Shown piece by piece: positions 33,706-43,779 of a stretch of DNA of 64,000 nucleotides (the first letter of the stretch is position 1; each line of letters starts with the position of its first letter). The notes beneath the pieces were generated by a model, which was not told where the DNA came from, made no database searches, and saw only the letters and a list, made by a program, of their open reading frames with translations. The position numbers were made by a program, and so were the translations under genes. This DNA is from Heloderma charlesbogerti (Eukaryota > Chordata > Lepidosauria > Squamata > Helodermatidae): contig JANEZZ010000404.1 of NCBI GenBank assembly GCA_026122225.1, positions 248,001-312,000 of the forward strand, read 5' to 3'.

Positions 33706-33955
33706 TAAATTTTCACACAGAGCTTTTATCCAGTGATTGAGATGGCTCCTTCACGGAAGTTTGTGAGCTCTTTACATGACACCGCGATCATTCAAGGCAT
33801 GTTGTGCACTAAGTGCCCTTTGTTCCATTTTTTAAAAGATTGCAGATAATGAGCTATCAAATCACCCCCGTTGTGTTTGGTTTCAGTTTCTTCTGTGAAA
33901 ACAGTAAGAGCAGCAAGAAGAGGAGCGAGAGCAAGGAAAGACAGTGGAAGGCAGT
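33706..33955 (+). mobile_element. Family A MITE-like element, partial
   Basis: It begins TTCACACAGAGCTTTTATCC, then TGATTGAGATGGCTCCTTCA, GAGCTATCAAATCACCC and AAGAGCAGCAAGAAGAGGAG. It corresponds to the first 250 bp of the copies at 55235 and 59990 and ends at a second CR1 fragment. Confidence 0.75.
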
Positions 33956-34050
33956 AGAAGCTATACTTCTATGAATGCAGCCCAAGATAGCATTTGCCTT
34001 TTTTGCAGCCACATCACATTGTTAGCTCATATTCAGATTGTCAGCCTTGT
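33956..34050 (-). mobile_element. Second, separate CR1 fragment
   Basis: It repeats the CR1 segment already present at 33340-33430 (AAGCTATACTTCTATGAATGC and TTTTTTGCAGCCACATCACAT). It is therefore not the continuation of copy C beyond the insertion but a different piece in the same orientation. Confidence 0.85.
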
Positions 34051-34059
34051 TTGTTTCAT

Positions 34060-34225
34060 CATGGATTGCCAGGTACAAACCCAGCACAGTGGCTTAAGCA
34101 TGGGTTATTAACCACGGACAAACCATATTAAGAGCCCATGGTTTGTTGTTGGGTTGTTCATGGTGGCTTATTTTCCAAGTGGCTTGTCGTGATGTGCAAA
34201 TGCAGCACTGTGGGTTTGTTCAAAA
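34060..34225. repeat. Hairpin-forming repeat with GGCTTGTCGTGATGTGC motif
   Basis: AACCACGGACAAACCAT and, about 20 bp on, ATGGTTTGTTGTTGGGTT form an imperfect hairpin. It is followed by GTGGCTTATTTTCCAAGTGG and GTGGCTTGTCGTGATGTGC. The last block recurs as GTGGCTTATCATGATGTGC at about 42700-42718. It is probably a MITE; superfamily unknown. Confidence 0.5.
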
Positions 34226-34899
34226 GGGCTATAGAGATGCCTAGCAGGAGTGATGAGACACCCAGCTGCTCCTTGCGTTCTCTCTTGCCAAAGTCTCCCA
34301 GGCAACAGCATACGGGAGTGCTGCCTCCGTCCTCCCTTGCCAGTGCCCCTGCCGCTCCTCCTCTAGTCTGGCACTTCCCTTGACAGCCACCTCCCCCCCC
34401 CCCGTTATGAGCCCAGTTTCGCTTACCTTCATTGAGCAACCCTGAGGAAGGTGGCTACGCAGCTGAGTTTAGTTATGTCAGTGTTGCTTCCTGTCTCAAA
34501 ACAACCCCAAATCTCAAGTTTTGAAAGGGTGCTGTACATTGACATTCTCTTCTGGAACACAAGTATTTACAGAAGTAGTTACACCCTTAATCCCTTACAC
34601 ACCCTGAAACCAATACCGTTATACGCTTGATGTTTATTATTGGAAAATGGACTGTTGCGAGAATAACCCGCCCCCCTTTCCCCTGCCTTCCCTCCTTAGC
34701 ACGGCTTCCCTCTGTAGTAAACAGACCCGTAATCTCTCATCTAGCCTAACACTATTCTGTGCATGGGAAATGGTGGCCTGACAGCTGCCCCCCAGCAAGG
34801 AATATTCACCCCTCAACCAGTTTGACATTACTTCCAGCTGCTGAACAGGCACAATACCTCCTCGGCTAGGGAAAATCACCGGTCCCTGGACCTCCAAAT
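34226..34899. other. Unassigned DNA left of the Harbinger remnant
   Basis: It may include the left end of the Harbinger element, but I could not find terminal repeats. A cytosine run lies at 34394-34403. Confidence 0.4.
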
Positions 34900-35059
34900 G
34901 TACTTGGGGAGGAGGAGGTTGACTTCTCAGCCTCACCTTTCTCTGCTGCTCCTGCTCCCGCTCCCTTCACATGAGCATCACAAGGCACAGATTTACCAGC
35001 ACTGGTGGCCCCTTTGGATGCACAGTGTGCCCAAGGAGGCCAAAGTCAGAGCCAGAGAA

Positions 35060-35550
35060 TCTGTGCCAAGTTCTGGACTGAGGAGGAAGCAGGTGTACGT
35101 ATCGACCTCTGGATCTGTCCAGAGGCATAAGATCCTCTAGAGACCAGCAGACATGAGACTCTGTTTCCCTCATTTTCTGAGCAGGTGACATGCAGGGAGT
35201 ACCTGTGCACCCCAGCGCAGTGCAAGGAAAAGCTGGATGGGCAGAAGAAGTAGTTTAAAGAAATCACACACAACAAGCGGTTCGGTGTTGAGCCGTGCTC
35301 CACGCCATTTTATGACAAGTTGTCAACGATCCTGCTTGACAGGAGGGAAGTGGCACCCGATTATGTCGCTGGCGGCAGGATTCTCTTGCCACACACACCG
35401 AGAACCAGGCATCATCCCATGAAGACCAGCCTTTTTCCAGCCTCGGATTTCTCCTCCCGACTCCAGGCAAATCCAGGCAAGTGTCTGCATGAACAGAGGA
35501 TGCCTTGTGAACTAAACCTTTCACGCCATGGCCACCCATATCCAGTACAC
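35060..35550 (+). pseudogene. Myb/SANT-like protein gene of Harbinger, N-terminal domain (broken)
   Basis: In one frame the translation shows the Myb_DNA-bind_4 (MSANTD-like) pattern: FWTEEEAGVRIDLWICPEA, then YLCTPAQCKEKLDGQKK, FKEITHNKRFGVEP and FYDKLSTILLDRREVAPDY. The aromatic FWTEEE, the C-x-x-K-L of the second helix and the FYDKLSTIL of the end match the family's spacing. In-frame stops fall after PEA (about 35116) and after GQKK (about 35250). About 30 bp beyond its end comes the BovB insertion at 35587. This domain binds transposon ends in Harbinger elements. I infer that the frame resumed in the sequence at 38.16 kb. Confidence 0.75.
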
Positions 35551-35586
35551 TGAAGCAGCATTGCGCCCCCCCCCGCTTCTGTATCT

Positions 35587-38145
35587 TGTTGTTCAGTCGT
35601 TCAGTTGTGTCCGACTCTTCATGGCCCCATGGACCATAGCACGCCAGGCCTTCCTGTCCTGCGCTCTCTCCCGGAGCATGCTCAAGTTCATCTTCATTGC
35701 ATCGGTGATGCTATCTAGCCATCTCATCCTCTGCCGTCCCCTTCTCCTTTTGCCTTCAATCTTTCCCAGCATCAGGGTCTTTTCCAGGGAGTTTGCTTTT
35801 CGCATTAGGTGACCAAAATATTTGAGCTTCAGCTTCAGTATCTGTCCTTCCAATGAGCACTCAGGGTTGACTTCCTTTAGGATGGACTGATTTGACCTCC
35901 TTGCAGTCCAGGGGACTCGTAAGAGTCTTCTCCAGCACCACAGTTCGAAAGCATCAATTCTTCGGCGCTCAGCCTTCCTTATAGTCCAGCTCTCACAGCC
36001 ATACATTACTACTGGGAAAACCATAGCTTTGAATATGCAGACCTTTGTCGGCAAGGTGATGTCTCTGCTTCTTACTGTGCTGTCTAGGTTTGCCATAGCT
36101 TTCCTCCCAAGGAGCAAGCGTCTTTTAATTTCATGGCTACAGTCACCGTCTGCGGTGATCTTGGAGCCCAAGAAAGTAAAATCTGTCACTGCTTCCATTT
36201 CTTCCCCTTCTATATGCCAGGAAGTGATAGGGCCAGATGCCATGATCTTCGTTTTTGTAATGTTGAGTTTCAAACCAGCTTTTGCACTCTCCTCTTTCAC
36301 CCTCAACAAGAGGCTCTTGAGATCCTCTTTGCTTTCTGCCATTAGGATGATATCGTCTGCGTATCTGAGATTGCTGATAATTCTCCCGGCAATCTTAATT
36401 CTGACCTGTGATTCATCCATCCCGGCGTTTCTCATGATGTACTCTGCATATAAATTAAATAAGCAGGGCGACAATATGCAGCCTTGTCGTACTCCTTTCC
36501 CAATTTGGAACCAATCGGTTGTTCCATGTCTGGTTCTTACTGTTGCTTCTTGACCTCGTACAGGTTTCTCAGGAGACAGGTAAGGTGGTCTGGTACTCCC
36601 CTCTCTTTAATAATTTGCCACAGTTTGTTGTGATCCACACAATCAAAGGCTTTAGCGTAGTCAATGAAGCAGAACTAGACTTTTTCTGGAATTCTCTTGC
36701 TTTCTCCATGATCCAGCGAATGTTGGTGATTTGATCTCTAGTTCCTCTGCCTCTTCGAAACCCCGCTTGTACTTCTGGTAGTTCTCCATTCACATGCTGC
36801 TGAAGCCTAGCTTGTAGGATTTTGAGCATCACCTTGCTGGCATGTGAAATAAGCGCAACTGTACGGTAGTTTGAACACTCTTTGGCATTGCCCTTCTTTC
36901 GAACTGGAATGTAAACTGACGTTTTCCAGTCTTGTGGCCACTGTTGAGTGTTCCAAATTTGTTGGCATATTGACTGCAGCACTTTAACAGCATCATCATT
37001 TAGGATTTTAAAGGTTTTCCCTACGTTCTTCAATGTAAGCCGAAATTTTGCAAGAAGCAGCTCATGATCTGAGCCACAGTCAGCTCCAGGTCTTGTTTTT
37101 ACTGACTGTATAGAGGTTCTCCATCTTTGGCTGCAAAGTACACAATCAATCTGATTTCGATATTGACCATCTGAGATGTCCACGTGTAGAGTCGCCTCTT
37201 GAGCTGTTGGAAAAGAGTGTTTGCTATGATCAGCGTGTTCTCTTGGCAAAACTCTATGAGCCTTTGTCCTGCTTCATTTCGTACATCAAGGCCATGCTTG
37301 CCTGTTATCCCAGTGATTTCGTGACTGCCTACTTTAGCATTCCAATAACCTATGATGAAAAGGACATCTTTTTTGGTGTTAGTTCTAGAAGGTGTTGTAC
37401 GTCTTCATAGAACCGATCAACCTCAGCTTCTTCGGCCTCAGTGGTTGGGGCATAGACTTGAATTACTGTGATGTTGAATGGTTTGCCTTGGATTCGTACT
37501 GAGATAATTCTACCGTTTTTAAGATTGTACCCCAGTACTGCTTCTCCCACCCTTTTATTGACTATGAGCGCTACTCCATTTCTTCTAAGGGATTCTTGCC
37601 CACAGCAGTAGATATAATGGTCACCTGAATTAAATTCACCCAAGCTTGTCCATTGTAGTTTGCTGATTCCCAAGATGTCGATGTTCAATCTTGCCATCTC
37701 ATATTTGACCACCTCCAGCTTACCTTGATTCATTGATCTGACATTCCAGGTTCTTAAACAATATTGTTCTTTACAGCATCGGATTTTCTTTTCACCACCA
37801 GACACATCCACAGCTGAGTGTCCTTTCGGCTTTGGCCCAGCCACTTCACTCTTTCTGGCGCTACTTAGAACTTCCCTCTGCTCTTCCCCAGTAGTATATT
37901 GGACACCTTCTGACCTGAGGGGCTCATCTTCCAGCGTCATATCTTTTAGCCTTGTGATACGTTCCATGGGGTTTTCTTGGCAAGAATACTGGAGTGGGTT
38001 GCCATTTCCTTCTCCAGTGGACCACATTTTGTCAGAACTCTCTGCCATGACCTGTCCGTCTTGGGTGGCCCTGCATGGCATAGCTTATGGTTCATTGAGT
38101 TACGCAAGCCCCTTCGCCACAACAAGGCAGTGATCCATGAAGGGT
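35587..38145 (-). mobile_element. BovB (RTE) LINE inserted in the Harbinger Myb-like gene
   Basis: It has both ends. The 3' end (GTTGTTCAGTCGT) is at the left and the 5' end at the right (complement CTTCATGGATCACTGCC). It is flanked by an 11-bp duplication, CTTCTGTATCT (35576-35586 and 38146-38156). The minus strand encodes an APE-type endonuclease (WNVRSMNQGKLEVVKYEMAR, LNIDILGISKLQWT, ITVIQVYAPTTEAEEAEVD). The reverse transcriptase follows (ELPEVQAGFRRGRGTRDQI, LMAESKEDLKSLL after NLRYADDII, so YADD is intact), and then the C-terminal tail (MYGCESWTIRKAERR). A deletion of several hundred bp removes the end of the endonuclease linker and start of RT at about 37015 (GKT joined to FKILNDDAVKVL). 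It is about 2.56 kb instead of the roughly 3.2 kb of a full BovB. Stops and frame shifts elsewhere make it inactive. Confidence 0.96.
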
Positions 38146-38156
38146 CTTCTGTATCT

Positions 38157-39490
38157 AGACCCCCCCAAAAAAGCTGTCCCTCCAAAACTGGTCTGTATCA
38201 AGCCACTTTGCCTGACAGTATGCCCAGAGAGTCCTCCATGGTTGCCACTGCAAGCTGCCCATTGTGCTTTGGGGACAAGCAGCCCCACAACCTTCTGCGC
38301 TGAGAAAAGCAGGCTGGCCCTCACAGCCAGCCTTCACTGCACAATGTGAATCAAGGGATGCTTCCTCCACATCGAAGCATGTTGTCCCTGCCATTCGGGA
38401 AGCAGAGCAAAGTATCTTCCCTAGGGAAACGCCCATGGAACAGTGCCTCCCCAGGGAAGCTATGGATGTTTGCCCCGAAGAGGGGAGGGTTCTCCCGCAT
38501 GTACCACCAAAGCACCTGTCCCAGGCAGAGCAGCAGCAGCAGATGTGCCGTACTGCAGCGAACCTTGATGAGAAGGTGGTCAGTCTCTCACTCGTACTGG
38601 AGCCCCTCCCCGGCCCTGGTGGGCCGCAGTCTTGGCAGAATTGTTCTTCCACAGTTGGCTGAAGGGGAGCTGGCAAAATGCCCCCACTTGACCTGGAATT
38701 GGGACACCTGTTTGCAGAACCAAGCATCCCCCACCCCATTTAATAGCTTCCCAGCAGAGGAGGGAGGGGAGGACTTGGCTGAACAAGAAGTTGCAGCTGC
38801 TGAAGAGGGGCCGGCAGCGGCAGCAGCGGAGGAGCCAGGACGAAAGAACGGCCGGAGGGGCCAAAGATCGAGGGTCTCATAAGTAACATACAGAGGGCTG
38901 CTCGTCTACAGAACAAACAGAAAAGCCACCATGTGCAGCTTGCTAGGGACTTGAAGAAAGCCACTGAAGCATCAGGTGAACATATATATAAACTTTTCAA
39001 GGACCTGAACACAGAGGAGAATGAAAGGAGAGCCAATGAATGTGTATTGATCGTCCAGTCCACGTGGACCATAGCTGACAACATCCCTAGTTCTGGGCAG
39101 TCAGTACATGAAGGCTTGGAAGCCTCAGATAGCATGTTTGAGCAGGTCACGAGGGAAGGAAATGCCACCGTGGGCCGTCAGACTGAAGTTCTGCATATGT
39201 TGGCAGTAGCCTTGCAGGAAGCTGTTCCAGCACGGCAGGCACAGCCTGCTTTCCAGCCGCCCCCTTTGCTCCCTGCAGCGCCCCCCCCCCGCTCTGCTCA
39301 GCAGCCGCACGATGCCAGGGCGCCTCTGCTGCACCAGCCGTCAGGTGCTCTTCCAGTGCACCAAGTGCCTCCTCAGCCAGAATTCCCCCAGGTGCCTTTT
39401 GCTGTGGATCCATTAGATGCATCACACAAGGCCAGGGGACTCCCTGGTCTCCCTGTCACAAGGCCGCTGCCGCCTGGGCAGTGCCAATAG
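38157..39490 (+). pseudogene. Probable C-terminal part of the Harbinger Myb-like protein gene (broken)
   Basis: 38264-38662 and 38346-38882 are shifted frames over one region. A 185-codon frame at 38933-39490 gives a charged, helical stretch (LARDLKKATEASGEHIYKL, KDLNTEENERRANECVLIV, FEQVTREGNATVGRQTEVLHM) followed by a Pro/Gln-rich tail. A charged coiled-coil end is usual for Myb/SANT-like transposon proteins, but the sequence is not diagnostic. The position fits, directly downstream of the BovB that interrupts the N-terminal domain. A stretch of Glu/Ala-rich residues lies at 38757-38870. The alternative is an unrelated open frame. Confidence 0.45.
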
Positions 39491-39772
39491 CGCCAGCCCA
39501 GGCTGGGACGGAAGAGGAGGCCGCCCAAGCACAGGTACAGCTCCAGACTGGCTGTGCTCTCCCGCTCCCAACACTCCCCATCCCCACCCCGGTGCGCCGC
39601 CCTGCTGCTGAGAGCCTTTGTTCTCTCCACCCTTTCCCTTGCTTCAAGAAAAATGAGAGTAGCAAAGGTACAGTTTGGGCAGGTTCCTTCTCAAAGGAAA
39701 TCTAGCCCTCAGTATGCAACAATGTTGCAAGAATTATTTAAATGTTTTATTAAATAAATAATAAATGTTTAA

Positions 39773-40246
39773 AGCGGGTGGATACTTACATGCAAAGAAG
39801 TAAAGACCTCCATGGGTGACAAGCCCTTATATAGTATGCACTCCTGGAATTTTAAAGCACAGTACTTGGCCACAGATGATGTGGGAGCCCTGGTTCCAGA
39901 TGTAGTCAGCAATAGCTGAGCAGATTGCTCGAACCTCACGGTGTGATGCTGTTGCTGCCTGGGGATTCAGAGGGTGGAGGGGCTGCTGCAGCTGGGGATC
40001 GATGGAGACTGCATCGTTGTCAGCCCCATGTCCAGGCAGCTGGGGGTTTCCGGCAGGAGGCTGCCACCCCTGGATTTGCAGATGTTGTGGAGGATGCAGC
40101 ATGTGATGATGACATCCATGACTAGGTCTTCCTCCACATCCAGAAGCGTGTAACAGGGGCCCCAGTGTGTTTTTAGTCGCCCAAAGGCTCGCTCCACCGG
40201 GAGTCTCACCCTGCAGTGGTAGTAGTTAATTCTTTTGTCCTTTGGA
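39773..40246 (-). repeat. Inverted copy of the Harbinger transposase 3' half (left arm)
   Basis: Read on the minus strand it encodes the transposase end: RLPVERAFGRLKTHWGP, then LLDVEEDLVMDVIITCCI and LHNICKSRGGSLLPETPS. It is the inverse complement of 41143-41608 over about 470 bp, with a handful of substitutions and one small indel. In this arm the frame through the catalytic glutamate (VERAFGRLK) is intact, whereas the right arm is frame-shifted just after it. Confidence 0.9.
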
Positions 40247-40479
40247 CTCCTCTAGGCTGCTGCTTCCTGCTCCCTCTTCAGGCTCTGGTCTCCTGACTCT
40301 GCTCTTACTGGCTCTCTCGCTCTCTTTATATACCCTCCTCCCCTAAAGCTGAAAGTACTGCTTCAAACCTGAAGAAATGAAACTTAACTGGGGAAATGAA
40401 ACTACTCTCAGGGATACTACCTCCCAACAACAACAAAAAACAGACTCCTAAACATGACCTTTTTTCCCTTTGGCTCTGT

Positions 40480-41560
40480 AGGCCTCAAATGTTCACAATG
40501 CTCGACATAGATGGGTGGGATGATGCAAGGTTCCACACCATTTTTTGTATATCCTGGGCAGTTTTTGACACCATAGCAGGAGAAATCACCCTGGTAATCT
40601 AAAGAGCGGATACAGTAATGAGAAAAAGCATCCCAGTAAAAAACAAACACCCGCTGGGGATGACACTGTACAAACTGGCATTCTACCTGGGCTACTTCCC
40701 ACTCGGTACCACCTTCAGAGTTGAGAAATCTACAGCCTGCAAAATTTTCAGAGAAACGGTGCATGTCCTGAATGAGCTGCACCTAGCAGATATCATCAAG
40801 GTGGGCAACGAGAGAAAAAAACACGCAAAACTTCCGTCAGCTTGGCTTTTCTTGGGCCATGGGAGCCCTGGATTCTTTGCACATGCAGATTTTGGCTCCC
40901 AAATCTAGAGTTCTATAATAGAAAGTGTTTCTACAGCATGGTATTGCAGGCAGTTGCACATGCCAAGGGCAGGTTAATGGAGATGCACACAGACGTTTTT
41001 GGAAGAAGCCATGGCGCTGTCATCTTCTGGGATTCACTGGGGCAGATAAGCTAGCCACGGGCACATTCTTCAGTAGCCCCCATGCCAGGCTTTTGTGCTC
41101 CAACCATGGCTCATGGCACCATACCGCGTGCTGAGGACGCCCAAAGGACAAAAGAATTAACTACTACCACTGCAGGGTGAGACTCCCGGTGGAGCGAGCC
41201 TTTGGGTGACTAAAAACACACTGGGGCCCCTGTTACATGCTTCTGGATGTGGAGGAAGACCTAGTCATGGATGTCATCGTCACATGCTGCATCCTCCACA
41301 ACATCTGCAAATCCAGGGGTGGCAGCCTCCTGCTGCCTCCTGCCTGGACATGGGGCTGACAACGATGCAGTCTCCATCGATCCCCAGCTGCAGCAGCCCC
41401 TCCACCCTCTGAATCCCCAGGCAGCAACAGCATCACACCGTGAGGTTCGAGCAATCTGCTCAGCTATTGCTGACTACATCTGGAACCAGGGCTCCCACAT
41501 CATCTGTGGCCAAGTACTGTGCTTTAAAATTCCAGGAGTGCCTACTATATAAGGGCCTGT
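40480..41560 (+). pseudogene. Harbinger DDE transposase gene (broken)
   Basis: The gene begins after a likely splice acceptor (TTTGGCTCTGTAG at about 40471-40483); a TATATA box-like sequence sits at about 40327. It encodes a transposase of the DDE_4 family. Conserved stretches in order: MLDIDGWDDARFHTIF, YKLAFYLGYFPLGTTFRV, CKIFRETVHVLNELHLADI, and the GALDSLHMQILAP block with the first catalytic Asp at about 40871-40873 (readable only in the neighbouring frame). Then come GRSHGAVIFWDS, where the family usually has Asp after the His, and PVERAFG with the final Glu. Defects are a stop at 40600-40602, frame shifts near 40850, 40960 and 41200, and the SHG change. It cuts at transposon ends in active members; this copy is dead. 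Confidence 0.85.
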
Positions 41561-41608
41561 CACCCATGGAGGTCTTTACTTGTTTGCGTGTAAGTATCCC
41601 CCCGCTTT
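41143..41608 (+). repeat. Harbinger transposase 3' half (right arm of inverted repeat)
   Basis: It is the inverse complement of 39773-40246. It starts CCAAAGGACAAAAGAATTAA and ends near CCCCGCTTTAA. The region between CTCCTGC and GACATGGGGC differs by a small deletion relative to the left arm. Confidence 0.9.
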
Positions 41609-41914
41609 AAGTATATCACTTGTAGCATACCCCATATAAGCAGCCCCCCACACTTTAGGTATTGTACTGCCGAGCATTCTGGGTATGAACCACCACCACC
41701 CCTGTAAGTCTAGGACTTGGTAGCACACTCCATAGAAGCAGTTCCACCCTGCAGTAAATATGTAACTTGCTTCATGCATTATCCACCCCCCCCCCATGAC
41801 ATTTTGGCTGTCTTCAGTACAGGTGAAGCCTATATGATTTTCCTGCCAGCATCTTATATAAGCCAAATAGTGCCTGCCCCCCAGAGTAGTACCTATTCAA
41901 AGTATCTAAACTAT

Positions 41915-41935
41915 GCAAGCCAATAAAAACACACT
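41915..41935 (+). terminator. Possible polyadenylation signal of the transposase gene
   Basis: CCAATAAAAACACACTTTTT at about 41919-41940 has the canonical AATAAA hexamer some 300 bp after the transposase end. Assignment to the transposase transcript is an inference from position. Confidence 0.35.
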
Positions 41936-42104
41936 TTTTATTGGCACTGTAAACCTGCATCAGGTGCTTGATTTGTATTGTTACCTATATATTGGGCATC
42001 TATTAATGCAGGGAGGTGGAGGGGAGGAGAGACGGGCAGCAGTGAGGTGCTTCCCTGGCAAGCACAGCAAGCCAAACCCCCGCTGAGCCAAGATGGAAGT
42101 AGAA

Positions 42105-42490
42105 GTGAAGTGAAACCTTAACATAAACAAAAGTTTGGTTTTACTCTTTGTGCTCAGAAAAGTCTACACAGGCAGCGATCTGACTGGGGCAGGGGGAGGA
42201 AAACTTGTCCTCTGGAGCCAGCAAAAAACAGAACAGATGGAGGTGGGATGGGCGGATGGGTGAGGCAGGGGATGGAGGATGAAGGAGACGAAGGACGGTG
42301 AACAAAAGCTGCTTCTCTGATGGGCAGAGCAAGCTCTGTGCTGGCCCAGAGTGAAGCACCAGTAAAACCTTGAGAACAAAATAGTTTGGTTTCATTCAAA
42401 AAAGTATTTGCAGGCAGTGAGCAGGAGGTCCCGGGGAGGGAGGGTGGCAGGAAGCAGCGCAAAAGGTTTCCATTTGGAGCCCGCTAAGGC
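42105..42490. repeat. Diverged tandem repeat of about 250 bp
   Basis: Two units share the order AAACCTT.A.A.AAA, AGTTTGGTTT.A, GCAGGCAG-like text, GGGG.GGGAGG and TTTG.AGCC.GC (42112-42235 and 42362-42490). Tandem repeats near transposon ends are common, so it may belong to the flanking Harbinger element. Confidence 0.45.
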
Positions 42491-42724
42491 AAAACATGCC
42501 CGTCACACACAGTGGACCAATGGCTCCCAGGATACAAGCTGCTGCAAAGGCCCCAGGGATGCATGCTGGGAGCAGGCCGGAGGACAAAGGGGGAGACAAA
42601 CCACAGCAAGCCAGGGCGCGCCTGATCGTGTGTCCGCTGCATCGTGGGTGACCGTGGATTTCTGGCTGATTAAAAAATCCACCGTGGCTTGTTTTCGGCG
42701 TGGCTTATCATGATGTGCGAGCTG

Positions 42725-42955
42725 GTCATCGAGGGGGCCTCCAGACGAGGCTTTTATGGCGCCTTCACCTTGCCACATTCATGGAATTTTACAGAGGATC
42801 CAAATGGCCTCTTCCATTTGTAACCATCTCGTGTTTTCCCACCATTTCTTCTATCTTTTTTCTTTCCACAAAAAACATTTAAGGAGGAAAAGATGGAATA
42901 GCTGCACAATGCCGTCTAATTGGTAGCGCTAGGAGCTCTCTGTCTGCTCTAGGAG
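42725..42955 (-). mobile_element. MITE family B copy
   Basis: Read as complement it matches 22059-22290 throughout: CATGGAATTTTACAGAGGATCC, TTTTCCCACCATTTCTTCTATC, AAGGAGGAAAAGATGGAATAG, and a left edge of GGGGGCCTCCAGACGAGG. It is an older copy with eroded ends. Confidence 0.75.
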
Positions 42956-42959
42956 TACC

Positions 42960-43450
42960 CCATCTGGGCCCCTTTTGTTCAGGCTTTTGACCTGGTTTGG
43001 GGACTGACACTACTTCGGTTGCCCAGCTTGATGACCTATGCTAAGAACTGGACAGGGAGAATTGTTTCTGCTGGACCCTTCAGTGGTTTTCAATACCACG
43101 AACTATGATATATCTGTCTCAATTGGCTGGCTGGGTTAGGGCTGTTCTGTGCTGGTTCTGGTCCGACATGGGGAAGGTAGGTTCCAGATGATGGTGCTGG
43201 AGGGCTGCTCTTCTTCTTTTGGGCCATGGGCTTATGGAGTTTCTCAGTCTTCCATCTTGTTTCCCATGCAGGTTAACATCTGCATGAAACCAAGAAGTTG
43301 TCCAGAGGTTTAGAGTATGGTATCACCAATTATGCAGATAGCACTTTTCTGCCTCTTTTCTCTGTCTGACTCCAAGAAAGCAGCCAGTGTTTGGGATCTG
43401 TGATGAGCTCGATGTGGGCTAACAAACGGAGATCTCATCCAGAAGAAAAA
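42960..43450 (+). repeat. Heavily decayed L2-like LINE fragment
   Basis: Translation in pieces recalls L2 RT: GACCCTTCAGTGG.TTTCAATAC is a decayed motif A (SAAFDT), and TTATGCAGATAGCACTTTTCTG is a decayed YADDT. There is no open frame. Confidence 0.5.
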
Positions 43451-43779
43451 GAAGCACGGTTGTTCCATAGGAAAGCTGTTCTGGGATCAGTGAACCAGCC
43501 TGGCAGCGCTGCCTCGGCCTGGGCAGCTCATCAGGGAAGAAGGCCTCCTAGATGTGTCCAGACTGCGTGCCTGTCTGCCTGGTGCTGCTCCCTGCTCCAG
43601 GCTCCCGCCTGCCATGGGGCTGGACTCTTGCCAGCATTTCAGCCTAGGAGCCTAAGAAGTATCCATCACAGGGAATATTGTAAGAATGTGCTCCTAACTG
43701 GAATTGTTTATGTCGCCACCACCACCCAGGAAAAAAAAAAAAAATCCAAGCTCATGTTTTCCTAACTGGAACTGAGTTT

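Larger units (their letters stand above)
34900..41935 (+). mobile_element. Remnant of an autonomous PIF/Harbinger transposon
   Basis: Two classes of Harbinger gene lie in one stretch: a Myb/SANT-like DNA-binding protein gene (35.06-39.5 kb, interrupted by BovB) and a DDE transposase gene (40.48-41.6 kb). In this superfamily the Myb-like protein carries the transposase into the nucleus and to the ends of the element. Both genes are broken by stops and frame shifts, so the element is dead. The ends are not defined: no terminal inverted repeat or TTA duplication could be located. The right limit given follows an AATAAA at about 41922. Sub-features are listed separately. Confidence 0.75.

Noticed and set aside
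36029..36553. 174-codon plus-strand frame across BovB, and similar antisense frames over CR1 copies
   Set aside because: They are shadows of the LINE proteins encoded on the opposite strand.
35587..38145. Contamination with ruminant DNA because of BovB
   Set aside because: CR1, L2, and Sauria-type SINEs surround it and the insertion has its own target duplication; BovB is native to squamates.
40480..41560. Domesticated HARBI1-like host gene
   Set aside because: There are stops and frame shifts, and it lies in a recognisable transposon with the partner Myb-like gene, so it is a dead transposase.
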